Shown here: one piece after another, positions 10,175-18,325 of the stretch
Layout of the letters: every line of letters starts with the position of its first letter
How positions within the stretch are numbered: the stretch's first letter is position 1
DNA from: Trichomonas tenax
Lineage: Eukaryota; Parabasalia; Trichomonadida; Trichomonadidae
Direction of reading: 5' to 3'
DNA: 18,325 bases
Assembly: GCA_023091735.1 (NCBI GenBank)
Contig: JALKBU010001018.1
Coordinates: 1-18,325, forward strand
Notes under the pieces: model-generated
Database searches by the model: none
What the model saw: only the letters and a program-made list of their open reading frames with translations
What the model was told of the DNA's origin: nothing
Program-made: the position numbers and the translations under genes

Positions 10175-11035
10175 TGATTAATATTATGCCTATTATTTTG
10201 ATATTTTAACGAAATTTGATATTGGTTAAAATATTTTGTGTTTTGATAACTCTTACATAGATTACCATTATTAATTTAAGAAGTTATATCAATATGATAT
10301 TTTGTTCTCATTTCAATAAATTGATATCCAAAAAGCAATATTTTTTCTCAATCGAATTTGTAATTGATGACAATAAAATCTCCAAAACTCTATGGATAGC
10401 AATAAATATCATCAAAATGCATAAATTCAAAATGTTAGGCAATAACATTGATTGTTCGATTTCTCATGATCGACATTTTATATTATTTTGATGGTTTTCT
10501 ATGCATTTACATTCTAATTACGATTAGATTTAAAACCATAAGTTCTATTTTACATAATCTTTTACACAGTGGTAAATTCAAAAGAGTTTTTATGAAAAAT
10601 CTGGTAATTTCAAGCTCCAAATATATGTATCGTCTTCTAATCATCCGCAAAGATGGAATAGTAGCAAAAACAACAATCTAAAGTGTAATCATCAAGATAT
10701 CTTGACAAAAATGATTCTTTGAGAAAATGTCGATGCTATAAATGTTTTCTGTATCACTAGAAGTGTTATTTTTTGGAGAAAACATTAAATAAAATTTTTG
10801 TTTATGTGAAAAAAAAATGAATGAAGTTAAGATTTTAATTGCACCATGAGCATTTCCTCAAACATTAGAGTGCTCTGACAATAATTTTATTATTTTATAT
10901 AATTGAGAGAATAAACAAAATTTGAGAGAACTTTTTTAACTACTTTTTTTACAATTTCTTTCCTTTTCATTCTTTTGTTTGTCCATTGGAGCTTTCCATA
11001 TAGTTTGAGAGCAATTTAGTCTTTAATGTCAATTT
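10175..11035. other. Spacer of about 0.86 kb, no gene recognised
   Basis: This AT-rich stretch lies between the divergent BspA-like (-) and ankyrin (+) pseudogenes, so it should hold both former promoters. Two plus-strand open frames (10294-10491 and 10448-10681) overlap in different frames and have spacer-like composition. T-rich tracts with several TCAT motifs lie at 10920-11040. Confidence 0.5.
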
Positions 11036-11041
11036 TCATTT
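11036..11041 (+). promoter_or_regulatory. Initiator element of the ankyrin pseudogene
   Basis: TCATTT matches the trichomonad initiator consensus, with +1 at 11038. It is seven bases before the ATA at 11045 that occupies the expected start-codon place. The typical short spacing supports the view that this was the gene's core promoter. Confidence 0.6.
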
Positions 11042-11044
11042 TTC

Positions 11045-12324
11045 ATAAATAACAACGAAATCGACGTCGCCTCAGTATCAAAGGAGATTGGAACATACAT
11101 TGACAATGGCACTCTCTTCGAAACAGTGAAGGATTTCCCAACACTGTAGAAGATCATCAAGGAAGGAAAGATCAACATTACACAAGGTTCGGCTGTTCTT
11201 GAACAATGCAGAAAGCTGCATGGAATGCATCATATATTTGAAGTCTTCAGAGGCTGCAATATCGACTTTAGTGATGATATTGACAAAGTTGTGGCTTTCA
11301 CCTCATGCACTCATAAAACACTCAAAGCCAGACCATTCAAGTCATTAAATTCCTTCATTGCACACGCCAATGACATTATCAAGAACCTCAGGAAGGATAT
11401 TGCTGACTTGCAAGCCGAGAATTTAAGGCTCAAGCAACAAAACACATCATCTGATGATGGCATGATCAAAATGGGATATCTCTTACAAGACTTGATTTCT
11501 GGAAATGCCAACATCAAGAAGGACCTCCAAATGAAGAAAAGCTCAGAGAACTGAGAATGCTCGTTGCTATTAGAGAAAAGAACGTCAGAGACAAGAAGCT
11601 GAAGATCAACATGCTCAACGAAACAATCAAACAGAAGGACGAGAAAATCAAGGAAATGAAAGATAAGCTTGATAACAAGAACGAAGAACTCACTATCAAG
11701 AACGACCAGATCGTCAAATACGAGGCCCGAATCGTTGAGTTGGAGAAGCTCATTCCAGAGCAGAGTCAAGAGAAGCACTATAACTCTAACAAGGACATGA
11801 ACTTGGACGAACTCAAGTCTTGCAAGAAAGATCCAAAGTTCTTCGACAAGATCTACGAACTTCTCTCCAAGTGCTCCAAGGAAACAGACACGAATTGCCT
11901 TAATTACGCTGTCCACAAAGGCTACACGAACATCAAGGACAACAATGGAATGAACATCATTCTCAAGGTCGCCGACAAGAGCAACTTCTTACTCGTTAAG
12001 GCCCTCCACAAAGCAGTTGCTGACATCTACTCAAGAGACGAAGATGGATAGTCCATGTTACACCAGTTCTGCCAGTTTGAATTCCTCGATGGTGTCAAGT
12101 ACGCCCTCCAGTTCATCGATGTTAACGACACAACTGAAAATCGATGGACACCACTCCACATCATCGCTTACTACGGACGCATCCAGTGCGCTGAGTTCTT
12201 GTGCAACTTGAACATCAAGAAGAACGAGTACGATGACAAGAAGAGAACACCACTAAAACTCGCACAGATGAACTGCGAGCATGTTGTTGCGGAAATCTTA
12301 AGATGGTACGGATGCACAATCTAA
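11045..12324 (+). pseudogene. Broken coiled-coil/ankyrin-repeat protein gene
   Basis: The reading frame begins at an ATA (11045-11047) in the start position and continues INNNEIDVASVSKEIGTYID. It has an in-frame TAG at 11147-11149, then runs through a long coiled coil (about 11370-11800: SFIAHANDIIKNLRKDIADL, then ETIKQKDEKIKEMKDKLDNK). A frame change near 11520-11535 splits the coiled coil. An in-frame TAG at 12049-12051 interrupts the C-terminal ankyrin part (RWTPLHIIAYYGRIQCAEFL, then KRTPLKLAQMNCEHVVAEIL). The undamaged protein would be about 425 residues, a common architecture in trichomonads: an N-terminal helical domain, coiled coil, then ankyrin repeats. These are intracellular scaffolds of mostly unknown function. 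Codon use is still gene-like and G+C is higher than in the flanks, so inactivation looks recent. Confidence 0.87.
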
Positions 12325-12325
12325 A
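12322..12325 (+). terminator. UAAA signal overlapping the ankyrin stop codon
   Basis: The stop TAA is followed by A, giving the trichomonad UAAA poly(A) tetranucleotide overlapping the stop. It fits the organism assignment; the gene itself is broken. Confidence 0.4.
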
Positions 12326-13938
12326 GTTGGATTGCGCTGATAAACTATGCTACTATTGTAGCGATTATATTGTTTTATTTGATTATTTTTAAATTTTATT
12401 ATCGAAATCACTTTTCTTTTTGCTTTTTAAGAACTTTGTTGGGTGCAAATAAATAGAGCGTACATGTTGCTTTATTATCAATATGTTATATTTATTCATA
12501 TTTGTAATTAAAAATCTCATTACAAATTTATTCCATATTTCGACATTTTGCATTGTTAAATAGGTTGAAATAAATTAGGATTGAAGAAATTCATGTATTA
12601 TAGACAATAATAAGTTAATCTTGATGTTCACTATTGTAAATATGGAATCAAGACCTTTTATATATAAAAATATGTATATAAATTGCCATGGTACTATGTA
12701 TTAGAAATATGGGCTCATTTATTGATAATGATATCAATTTTGAATTTATTTAGATTTATAAGGGGGTAATATTGTGAACAGATATCAAATTCTGTATGAG
12801 CATACCACTGATAACTTGAATACTTTAAGATGACCAATCCTTGAAAAAAATAATCTGAAATGGAATTATTCCATACGACAATCATATGTTTATCCTTTTC
12901 AGCAACGTTTAGTCATGATTTTTAACACTAATGATATCAATGCTAATAAGCAAATATCAAAAATTTTGATTCATATTGAAAGATATTATACATGTTTTAA
13001 TAATAATCAATACACTTTGATAAATTTGATATACAACATGTGCTTGATTTTATTTATTAGATTTCTATTCCTATTTCAATTAATGCAACAAATAATTAAA
13101 TTTTGGCTCTAAAAACTCATTTATCCAAGCCAAACACATACATCCAATAAAGAAAGACACTTGTATAATCCATTCAATATCATTAAGTTCATATAATACA
13201 TTCTTTAAAGTGTTCTTATACAGATTAAAAGAAAGAACATTTAACTTGAATCAAAACCTTGTCAGCAGAGTACAGACAACAAAGCATTGATGCTTCAATC
13301 TGTTTAAATCAAAGTGTGATCCATAATAAGAAAGGTTAGAGTCGGTTTCAAGTCGTCAACCTTGAACTCGAATTTTTCCTTTTATGTTTAAAAACAGATC
13401 CATCTAAACAAGACAAATCTATGTTCTAATTAAATTTTAAGTTTAAATTTTTCAAATTCAATATATTCTTCTGTTTTCACTTTTTCACATAAGCAATCAT
13501 CACAATTTCATCAATATCATCCATTAGTTATTTCTTTTTAGTCTACGAAACAAACCAAAGAAAATCATGAAATCATGAAATTTCGGTTTTCATTATCAGG
13601 ACATAAATAGATCAGAAATCAACTGCTGAATGCCAAAATCAGATGATAACGCTGTGCTTGTTCATTCTAATATTACAATAAAAAATTATCAAATAATAAT
13701 CCATAATATCCTTATTTTACGATATAAATATCTAGAAAATGAACCAAATATTGATTTGCTCGTAACACAATGACGGGAGATAACTCGAAAACTGCTGTTT
13801 CCGAAGCATTTTTCACTCCGAGAGTATTGTTTTCTGTTTTCTTTATATATTTAGCTTTTAAATACTCTAAAGGTGCTATGTTATAAAGAAAAATGGAAAA
13901 GAAAAATCCAGAAATCATAATAAAACGGTTTTGACAGG
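12326..13938. other. Gene-free AT-rich stretch of about 1.6 kb
   Basis: I see no coding sequence, tRNA, rRNA or other structured RNA here. Open frames such as 12915-13112 (+) and 13712-13942 (-) are short, hydrophobic and of spacer-like composition. A short tandem AATCATGA/AATCATGA-like duplication occurs near 13565-13580. The final part must hold the promoter of the helicase gene. Confidence 0.55.
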
Positions 13939-13944
13939 TCATTT
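13939..13944 (+). promoter_or_regulatory. Initiator element of the helicase gene
   Basis: TCATTT matches the trichomonad initiator consensus, with +1 at 13941. It lies nine bases upstream of the ATG at 13950, giving the very short leader typical of trichomonad mRNAs. It also supports the chosen start. Confidence 0.7.
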
Positions 13945-13949
13945 CAGCA

Positions 13950-15404
13950 ATGTCTAATTTTTACGATAATGGACGTGATGATGATGATTACGGCGCAGGA
14001 CGCGGTGCATACGGCGCCGGCGGCTACGGCGGTGGTAGCCGTGCATACGGAAACCGCGGATACAACGGTGGTGGCAGAAATATGAACCAGGGTCCAAGAT
14101 ACGGCGGTGGTGGCTATGGCGGCAACATGGGTGGCCGTATGCCGGGCTATGGACCAAGAGAACGCAATTATAGCTACGAATCTTCAGTTCCAGCACAAGA
14201 TGATCCAGACTTTATTCCAAACTGGACACAGCGCTGTGACGACTTCGATCAGATGGACCTTCCTCCGGCACTTCTTCAAGGTATTTACAGCTACGGTTTC
14301 AGAGCTCCTTCCGAAATTCAGGCTATAGCCATTGGAGCCATCCGCGACAGCTCAAACAGGCACGTTATCGCCCAGGCCCAGTCCGGTACTGGTAAGACTG
14401 GTGCATTCTCTATCGGTGTTCTTTCTAAAATCGATACATCTCAGAAGACCACACAAGCACTCGTTTTAGCACCAACACGTGAACTTTCAACACAAATCTA
14501 TAACGTTTTCAAGGAAATTGGCTGCCGTATTCCAGGCTTTGATATCGCTTTGTTCATTGGTGGCCAGAGAGTCGTTGAAGATCAGCAGCGCGCTGCTTCA
14601 CACCCACACATCTGCGTCTGCACACCAGGTCGTGCTTTGGACCTTATCAACACAGGCCATCTTCGTGTTCAGAACTTCAAGATGGCTGTTCTCGATGAAG
14701 CCGATCAGATGCTTTCTGATAACTTCCTTGATCAGGTTAACGAAATTTTCGAGTACTTCCCAGAAGAAGTCCAAATTCTCCTCTTCTCAGCCACAATTTC
14801 CCAGCAAATCTTCCACATTATGAACACATTCATGCACGATCCAATCAGAATCTTAATCAAGAAGGAACAGCTTACACTCGAAGGTATCAGGCAGTTCTAT
14901 GTCGATGTCCAGGAAACATCAAACAAGTTTGAATGCCTTTTGGATATCTACGGCTCTGTTTCCATTCAGAAGGCTATTATTTTCGCCAACTCTAAGAGCG
15001 CCGTTGATTATATCTCACAGCAGCTTATCCACCACGGTTTCGGTGTTGCTCCAATCCATGCAGGCTTGGACCAGCTCGAGCGTGATAGAATCATGAGAGA
15101 TTTCCGTACAGGCACAGCCCGTGTTCTCATTTCAACAGATCTTCTTGCTCGTGGTATCGATGTCCAGCAGGTCACACTTGTTATCAACTTCGAGCTTCCA
15201 AAGAGGCTTGAGCAGTATATCCACCGTATCGGTCGTTCCGGTCGTTATGGCCGTAAGGGTGTCGCAATTAACATCTGTGACCATGAGGATATGAATACTA
15301 TTGAATCACTCAAGGCCCACTACATGACAAATATTAGCGAACTTCCAAGTGATATTGAGAGAGTCGTCAACGAAGCTAATGCTCAATGGGATGAGGAGCA
15401 ATAA
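13950..15404 (+). CDS. DEAD-box RNA helicase, eIF4A type, with Gly-rich N-terminus
   Basis: This is an intact 484-residue ATP-dependent RNA helicase. Residues about 8-70 are a Gly/Tyr/Arg/Asn-rich tract (GAGGYGGGSRAYGNRGYNGG), unlike typical eIF4A, which starts close to the Q motif. The core has every motif: aromatic plus Q motif (FDQMDL, then GFRAPSEIQ, 98-124), motif I AQSGTGKT (143-150), Ia PTREL (175-179), GG (204-205), TPGR (225-228), DEAD (249-252), SAT (280-282), IV IIFANS (343-348), V STDLLARGID (395-404) and VI HRIGRSGR (425-432). Spacing and the GIYSYGFRAPSEIQ block fit the eIF4A/eIF4A-III branch rather than Ded1/DDX3. The likely role is unwinding mRNA 5' leaders during translation initiation, or exon-junction or RNA-granule work. 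Codon use is markedly more G+C-rich than the neighbours, as expected for a highly expressed housekeeping gene. Confidence 0.95.
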   Translation: MSNFYDNGRDDDDYGAGRGAYGAGGYGGGSRAYGNRGYNGGGRNMNQGPRYGGGGYGGNMGGRMPGYGPRERNYSYESSVPAQDDPDFIPNWTQRCDDFDQMDLPPALLQGIYSYGFRAPSEIQAIAIGAIRDSSNRHVIAQAQSGTGKTGAFSIGVLSKIDTSQKTTQALVLAPTRELSTQIYNVFKEIGCRIPGFDIALFIGGQRVVEDQQRAASHPHICVCTPGRALDLINTGHLRVQNFKMAVLDEADQMLSDNFLDQVNEIFEYFPEEVQILLFSATISQQIFHIMNTFMHDPIRILIKKEQLTLEGIRQFYVDVQETSNKFECLLDIYGSVSIQKAIIFANSKSAVDYISQQLIHHGFGVAPIHAGLDQLERDRIMRDFRTGTARVLISTDLLARGIDVQQVTLVINFELPKRLEQYIHRIGRSGRYGRKGVAINICDHEDMNTIESLKAHYMTNISELPSDIERVVNEANAQWDEEQ

Positions 15405-15405
15405 A
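15402..15405 (+). terminator. UAAA poly(A) signal overlapping the helicase stop
   Basis: The stop codon TAA is followed by A, so TAAA overlaps the stop exactly as described for trichomonad poly(A) signals. Cleavage would be expected within a few tens of bases downstream. Confidence 0.5.
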
Positions 15406-15568
15406 TTGGGTTTTTCCGCTTATAAAACTATAAATAATTTATTTTCATTTTACCAGCCTTCTCATTACCGAAAAAAACTTTTAGAAAGGAATGTTATTTG
15501 AAATTGTAAATTAAATTGTCATATTTTAATTATAAAAGTTCAAACAATCTTTTTGTACTGGTTCAAGG

Positions 15569-16287
15569 ATGATATTTGCTTCGTCACAAAAGGTAAATGT
15601 TACTACTGTTGAAGCAAAGAGTGATGGGGAGAATTAAGACTTAACATTAACCGGCCCTGCTTTGTCTTTCATGAATCCATTTGTTGTCGCTACCCAAAAT
15701 TCGATGATGACATGCGTAGATGAAGTCGATTGCAAAGTTCAATTGTGGAGCTACTATGATTCTGGCGTTGATGATCCAACGAAGCTTTACCACGTGTTTT
15801 CCATTACAAAAACAACAGGTGAATTCAATATCAAACTCGATGCTGATCATCCTGCCGCAAGATTAACGTTTCTGACCGAAACTGCTGTGAAGTTTACAGA
15901 GATGAGAGCAAATGCCCCAACTAATACTTTCAACACAAAAGATTATAGAAATACATATAAGATTCCAAATTGTGAAACAGAGGTAACTTATGCTATATTT
16001 TATAAGCCACCAGAGCAAGGAGGAGAACCAGCAACAGGAAAGCTGCAGCTGAAGCAACTTGGCTTTTCCCAGCATTCATTGGAAGATTGCCGCGCCAAGG
16101 ACGCGCTTACCTCCAAGAAGATCTTTAGAAGGAGTATGCGACACCAGGTTCTGTCACGCCAAGCAATAGCAAAATGGGTGCTGGAACTCCAGTAGGATTG
16201 ACAATACCTGAATTTCATGATGAAAAGAATAGATTGGATCTACAATATGACCAAACTAAAATGCGAAAAGATATTGGTAGGTGGTGA
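15569..16287 (+). pseudogene. Remnant of a surface protein with cytoplasmic tail (copy 1)
   Basis: From an ATG at 15569 the frame reads MIFASSQKVNVTTVEAKSDG, meets a TAA at 15635-15637, and continues in the same frame to 16195. This part is a beta-rich domain (ALSFMNPFVVATQNSM, LWSYYDSGVDDPTKLYHVF, FTEMRANAPTNTFNTKDY). From about 16030 the likely continuation is in another frame: AAAEATWLFPAFIG, a possible membrane-segment onset, then a TAG at 16126-16128. A polar tail (EYATPGSVTPSNSKMGAG, then HDEKNRLDLQYDQTKMRKDI) follows and ends at 16287. The true 5' end is probably missing: the alternative frame just upstream also looks coding (YWFKDDICFVTKGKCYYC). The family is not recognised. A role as a single-pass surface protein is inferred from the layout only. 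Confidence 0.6.
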
Positions 16288-16468
16288 TGAAATCGAAGTT
16301 ATTCCAAAAGACAAATCATATTGCATTACTTCAAAAATGATACTCGGAACAAAACAACAAATCAAAGTCAGAGCCGTTAAAGCGACAGTTGTTAATGATT
16401 TGGAAGCAGTATTTAGCGAACCACTGACATTTATGAACCCAGTATCAATAGTTTACATTTCATGTTAG
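16276..16468 (+). pseudogene. Fragment related to copy 1, joined to its tail (copy 2)
   Basis: This frame reads VGGDEIEVIPKDKSYCITSK and then EPLTFMNPVSIVYISC, ending at a TAG. The final part resembles the beginning of copy 1: QQIKVRAVKA...EPLTFMNP corresponds to QKVNVTTVEA...PALSFMNP. A piece equivalent to the front of the domain therefore lies directly after the tail-encoding end of copy 1, with the junction at about 16270-16290. It is truncated soon after FMNP and ends only 27 bases from the convergent Hsp70-like pseudogene. It is too short for any function to be assigned. Confidence 0.5.
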
Positions 16469-16495
16469 TGGCCCCTTAAATGTTTTATGTATATA

Positions 16496-17848
16496 TCAAA
16501 TTAAAGCTAACTCAAATATTTCTCGATGGTCATCAGTGTGTCTCTTGTAATTGCGTAAATTGACTTCTGTGGTGTTTCTTTTGTCATCGTGAAGTGCCTC
16601 ATAGTCTTCTTTGCATTTGGTGTCAACATTCTTAATAAGCTTCTTAAGTTGAGAAAGGTTATCATATATTGCATTGAGTGTTTGTTCAACATCTTCATTT
16701 TTAACTTCTTGGTTCGAGAATGATTGAGTATAATTAACAATAATACATGATGTCTCATTCTTAGTTTGAGTAAATTGAAAATCTGGGGAAAAATTGTTTT
16801 CTGCTATTTTTTGAGCAATGATATGCGCACCCTTTGAAACAGCGGTCCGAGGATTCATTGGAGAAAATCCTGTCATTCCAAAATAACCATTTAACCATCT
16901 TCTAAAACAATGAGGGATTGCATTACTGCCTACAAGGATAATTCAACCTATTTTTCTTGGTTCAAGTGATGCTGGGGACACAGCATCCTTAACTGTGGAA
17001 ATCATGACATCGAGAAATCCATTTTTATCAAGCAACTTAAGGAAATTGGATTTTCTTATACTGAATCTAAGATCTTTTCCATTCCAAAGGCCTGGGATAT
17101 TGATTGAAGCTGTATTTGCATTAGTGGAGAGTTCTTTCTTAGCATCTTCTGCAGCTGCTCTTAAGATCGACATCATTCTCTTTACATAAGTTGATTCCTT
17201 GTTTGCTTGATAGTATGGTTCGAAATCTGGATTTTCCTCAATAAAATCATCCAATGCAGCATCGAATATACATTTGTCGATATCTGGGTCCCCAATCAAG
17301 CAACTTCTATTAATTGCCATAATTTTTCTATCATTTCCATCAATATTAACAACAGAAGCATCATGTTTATGTTCACCAAAATCGAAAATAAGAGCAAATT
17401 GCTTATTTGGTTGTGTTTCATGTGAGAATGCTATTGCAGCAGCCGTTTGATCATTGACAAGGTGATATTCTTTCAATCCTGCAATTTCAGCAGCGCGAAG
17501 TATTGCTTTCCGCTGCGAGTCGTTGAAGTATAATGGAACAGTGATAACATACTCATCGATTTCCTGCATCATTATATTATAATATGTTTGATTCACGTAT
17601 GCTATAATTTGTTCTGGTTTATAGCGATTTCCATCGACGACAATAACTGCATCGTTATTCTCATCGGCGTCGATTTTGAAATCAATTTTCATTGATAAAT
17701 TTTTAATGAATTGTCTTTGGAATTTTTGACCGAATAAATATCCTCACCATTGAAGACATTTCTGTTATGTTGAACCGTCTGGCCTACAGCCAGCATAATG
17801 AACACAGATATGATCTGCACCTAAGTTAATACCAACAATATTTTTCAT
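16496..17848 (-). pseudogene. Broken, catalytically degenerate Hsp70-like gene
   Basis: Minus-strand reading from the ATG at 17848 gives MKNIVGINLGADHICVHYAG, matching the first ATPase strand of Hsp70 (usually VGIDLGTTYS). Frame changes and stops follow between about 17790 and 17690, and roughly 40 residues of the usual N-lobe appear missing. From 17692 the frame encodes the rest of the ATPase domain: VTVPLYFNDSQRKAILRAAE, IAGLKEYHLVNDQTAAAIAF, LIFDFGEHKHDASVVNIDG. A TGA near 16943 interrupts KIG/IILVGSNAIP, and the frame then continues to 16496. The C-terminal part after GAHIIAQKIAENN is charged and helical, about 90 residues, with no recognisable substrate-binding beta domain. Key ATPase residues differ from active Hsp70: the first Asp is Asn, and the GGGT phosphate loop reads GEHK. 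It is therefore a decayed copy of an Hsp70-like protein that was probably not an active chaperone. Confidence 0.82.
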
Positions 17849-17885
17849 GAAAAATATAAAAATTTACCAATACTTTTATTTTGAA

Positions 17886-17891
17886 AAGTGA
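17886..17891 (-). promoter_or_regulatory. Initiator-like element of the Hsp70-like pseudogene
   Basis: On the minus strand TCACTT matches the initiator consensus, with +1 near 17889. It is about 41 bases upstream of the ATG at 17848. The leader would be longer than average but still plausible. Confidence 0.4.
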
Positions 17892-18176
17892 AAAAAAAAC
17901 TTATGGAAAAACGATTCCCTATCAGGCCGTGAGTGATATAGCATGCTATCAACTACTGTTTGTAACAAGTAAATATTATTCATTTATCGCTAAATTATAT
18001 GACCAACAGCACTTTGTTCGCTTAATTTTAAAAAAATATTGACCGATTTAAATTGATCGGGAAATTTATTTCGAATATTTTTTTCGCATACATAGGTTCT
18101 GTACTTCTTAGTTTATTAGAATTGAGGCTATATCAATAATGAATAAAAATAAGAGTTCTCTTCTCGACATAAAGAC
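17892..18176. other. Spacer before the right repeat arm
   Basis: This is about 285 bases of AT-rich sequence with no open frame of note. The segment next to the repeat (18130-18176) shows no similarity to the sequence beyond base 127 on the left, so the inner repeat boundary is sharp on both sides. Confidence 0.5.
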
Positions 18177-18303
18177 GGCGTCACTGAATTTTCCGCGCCT
18201 ACTCAAACATCTTGATTTTTCTCCGCCAGTATGAATATTTAAGGTCTAATTTTGGTGGCAAATGAAAAATTTTCCCATCTAAAATGCTGTGGATATATAA
18301 AGC
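18177..18303 (-). repeat. Right arm of 127-bp inverted repeat
   Basis: This arm is the reverse complement of 1-127 with four substitutions, all transitions, and no gaps. On the plus strand it reads GVTEFSAPTQTS, stop, FFSASMNI, stop, so the frame that is open in the left arm is interrupted here by a TGA where the left has CGA. Twenty-two bases of further sequence follow to the window end; whether they belong to the repeat cannot be seen because the left arm starts at base 1. Confidence 0.9.
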
Positions 18304-18325
18304 ATGAAAAATATATTATTCAATA

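Noticed and set aside
10294..10681. Two overlapping plus-strand open frames
   Set aside because: They are short, in different frames and rich in Ile, Lys, Phe and Asn, as expected of AT-rich spacer; no family is recognised.
8196..12324. Reassigned stop codon to explain the many in-frame stops
   Set aside because: The interruptions use TAA, TAG and TGA, intact genes in the same window end normally at TAA, and frame changes also occur, so decay is the simpler explanation.
13712..13942. 76-codon minus-strand open frame upstream of the helicase gene
   Set aside because: There is no domain and the composition is spacer-like. It ends across the helicase initiator region, so it is most likely chance.
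13954..14196. 80-codon minus-strand frame rich in His and Arg
   Set aside because: It is a shadow of the Gly-rich repeats of the helicase gene; the His/Arg bias follows from the complementary codons.
1..18303. Classical Maverick/Polinton element
   Set aside because: The size and inverted repeats would fit, but no protein-primed DNA polymerase, retroviral-type integrase, packaging ATPase or capsid-type gene can be seen inside.

Overview
The window looks like nuclear DNA of a trichomonad (parabasalid) protist, most likely Trichomonas vaginalis or a close relative. This is inferred from four things: AT-rich, apparently intron-free genes; initiator (Inr)-like TCA-Y-W motifs a few to about 40 bases upstream of start codons; UAAA tetranucleotides overlapping or just after stop codons (the trichomonad poly(A) signal); and the gene families present, which are BspA-like TpLRR, chlamydial-Pmp-like surface protein, coiled-coil/ankyrin, AGC kinase, Hsp70-like and eIF4A. 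No database search was possible, so the species is not proven.

Layout. A 127-base inverted repeat occupies the two ends (1-127 and 18177-18303, 123/127 matches). Between the repeats, left to right: an intact helical protein of unknown function (645-1565, +); a broken single-pass surface-protein gene (2045-3200, -); an intact PH-domain AGC kinase of the PKB/Akt type (4169-5494, +); a broken Pmp-like surface-protein gene (5554-7730, -); a broken BspA-like leucine-rich-repeat gene (8196 to about 10174, -); a broken coiled-coil/ankyrin gene that has also lost its start codon (11045-12324, +); about 1.6 kb with no recognisable gene; an intact eIF4A-type DEAD-box helicase with a Gly-rich N-terminus (13950-15404, +); two joined remnants of a related surface protein (15569-16468, +); and a broken, catalytically degenerate Hsp70-like gene (16496-17848, -).

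Biological reading. Only three loci are intact. All three are on the + strand and encode signalling, translation or unknown functions. The other recognisable loci are decaying members of gene families that are greatly expanded in trichomonads, mostly surface proteins. No operon, CRISPR array, tRNA, rRNA or transposase was recognised. The most unusual large-scale structure is the inverted repeat enclosing nearly the whole window. It may be the ends of a large element, two opposed copies of a dispersed repeat, or the reason a contig ended here. Pseudogene calls rest on open segments that continue one family's sequence across stops or frame changes. Some frame changes could in principle be assembly errors, but the many in-frame stops are less easily explained that way.
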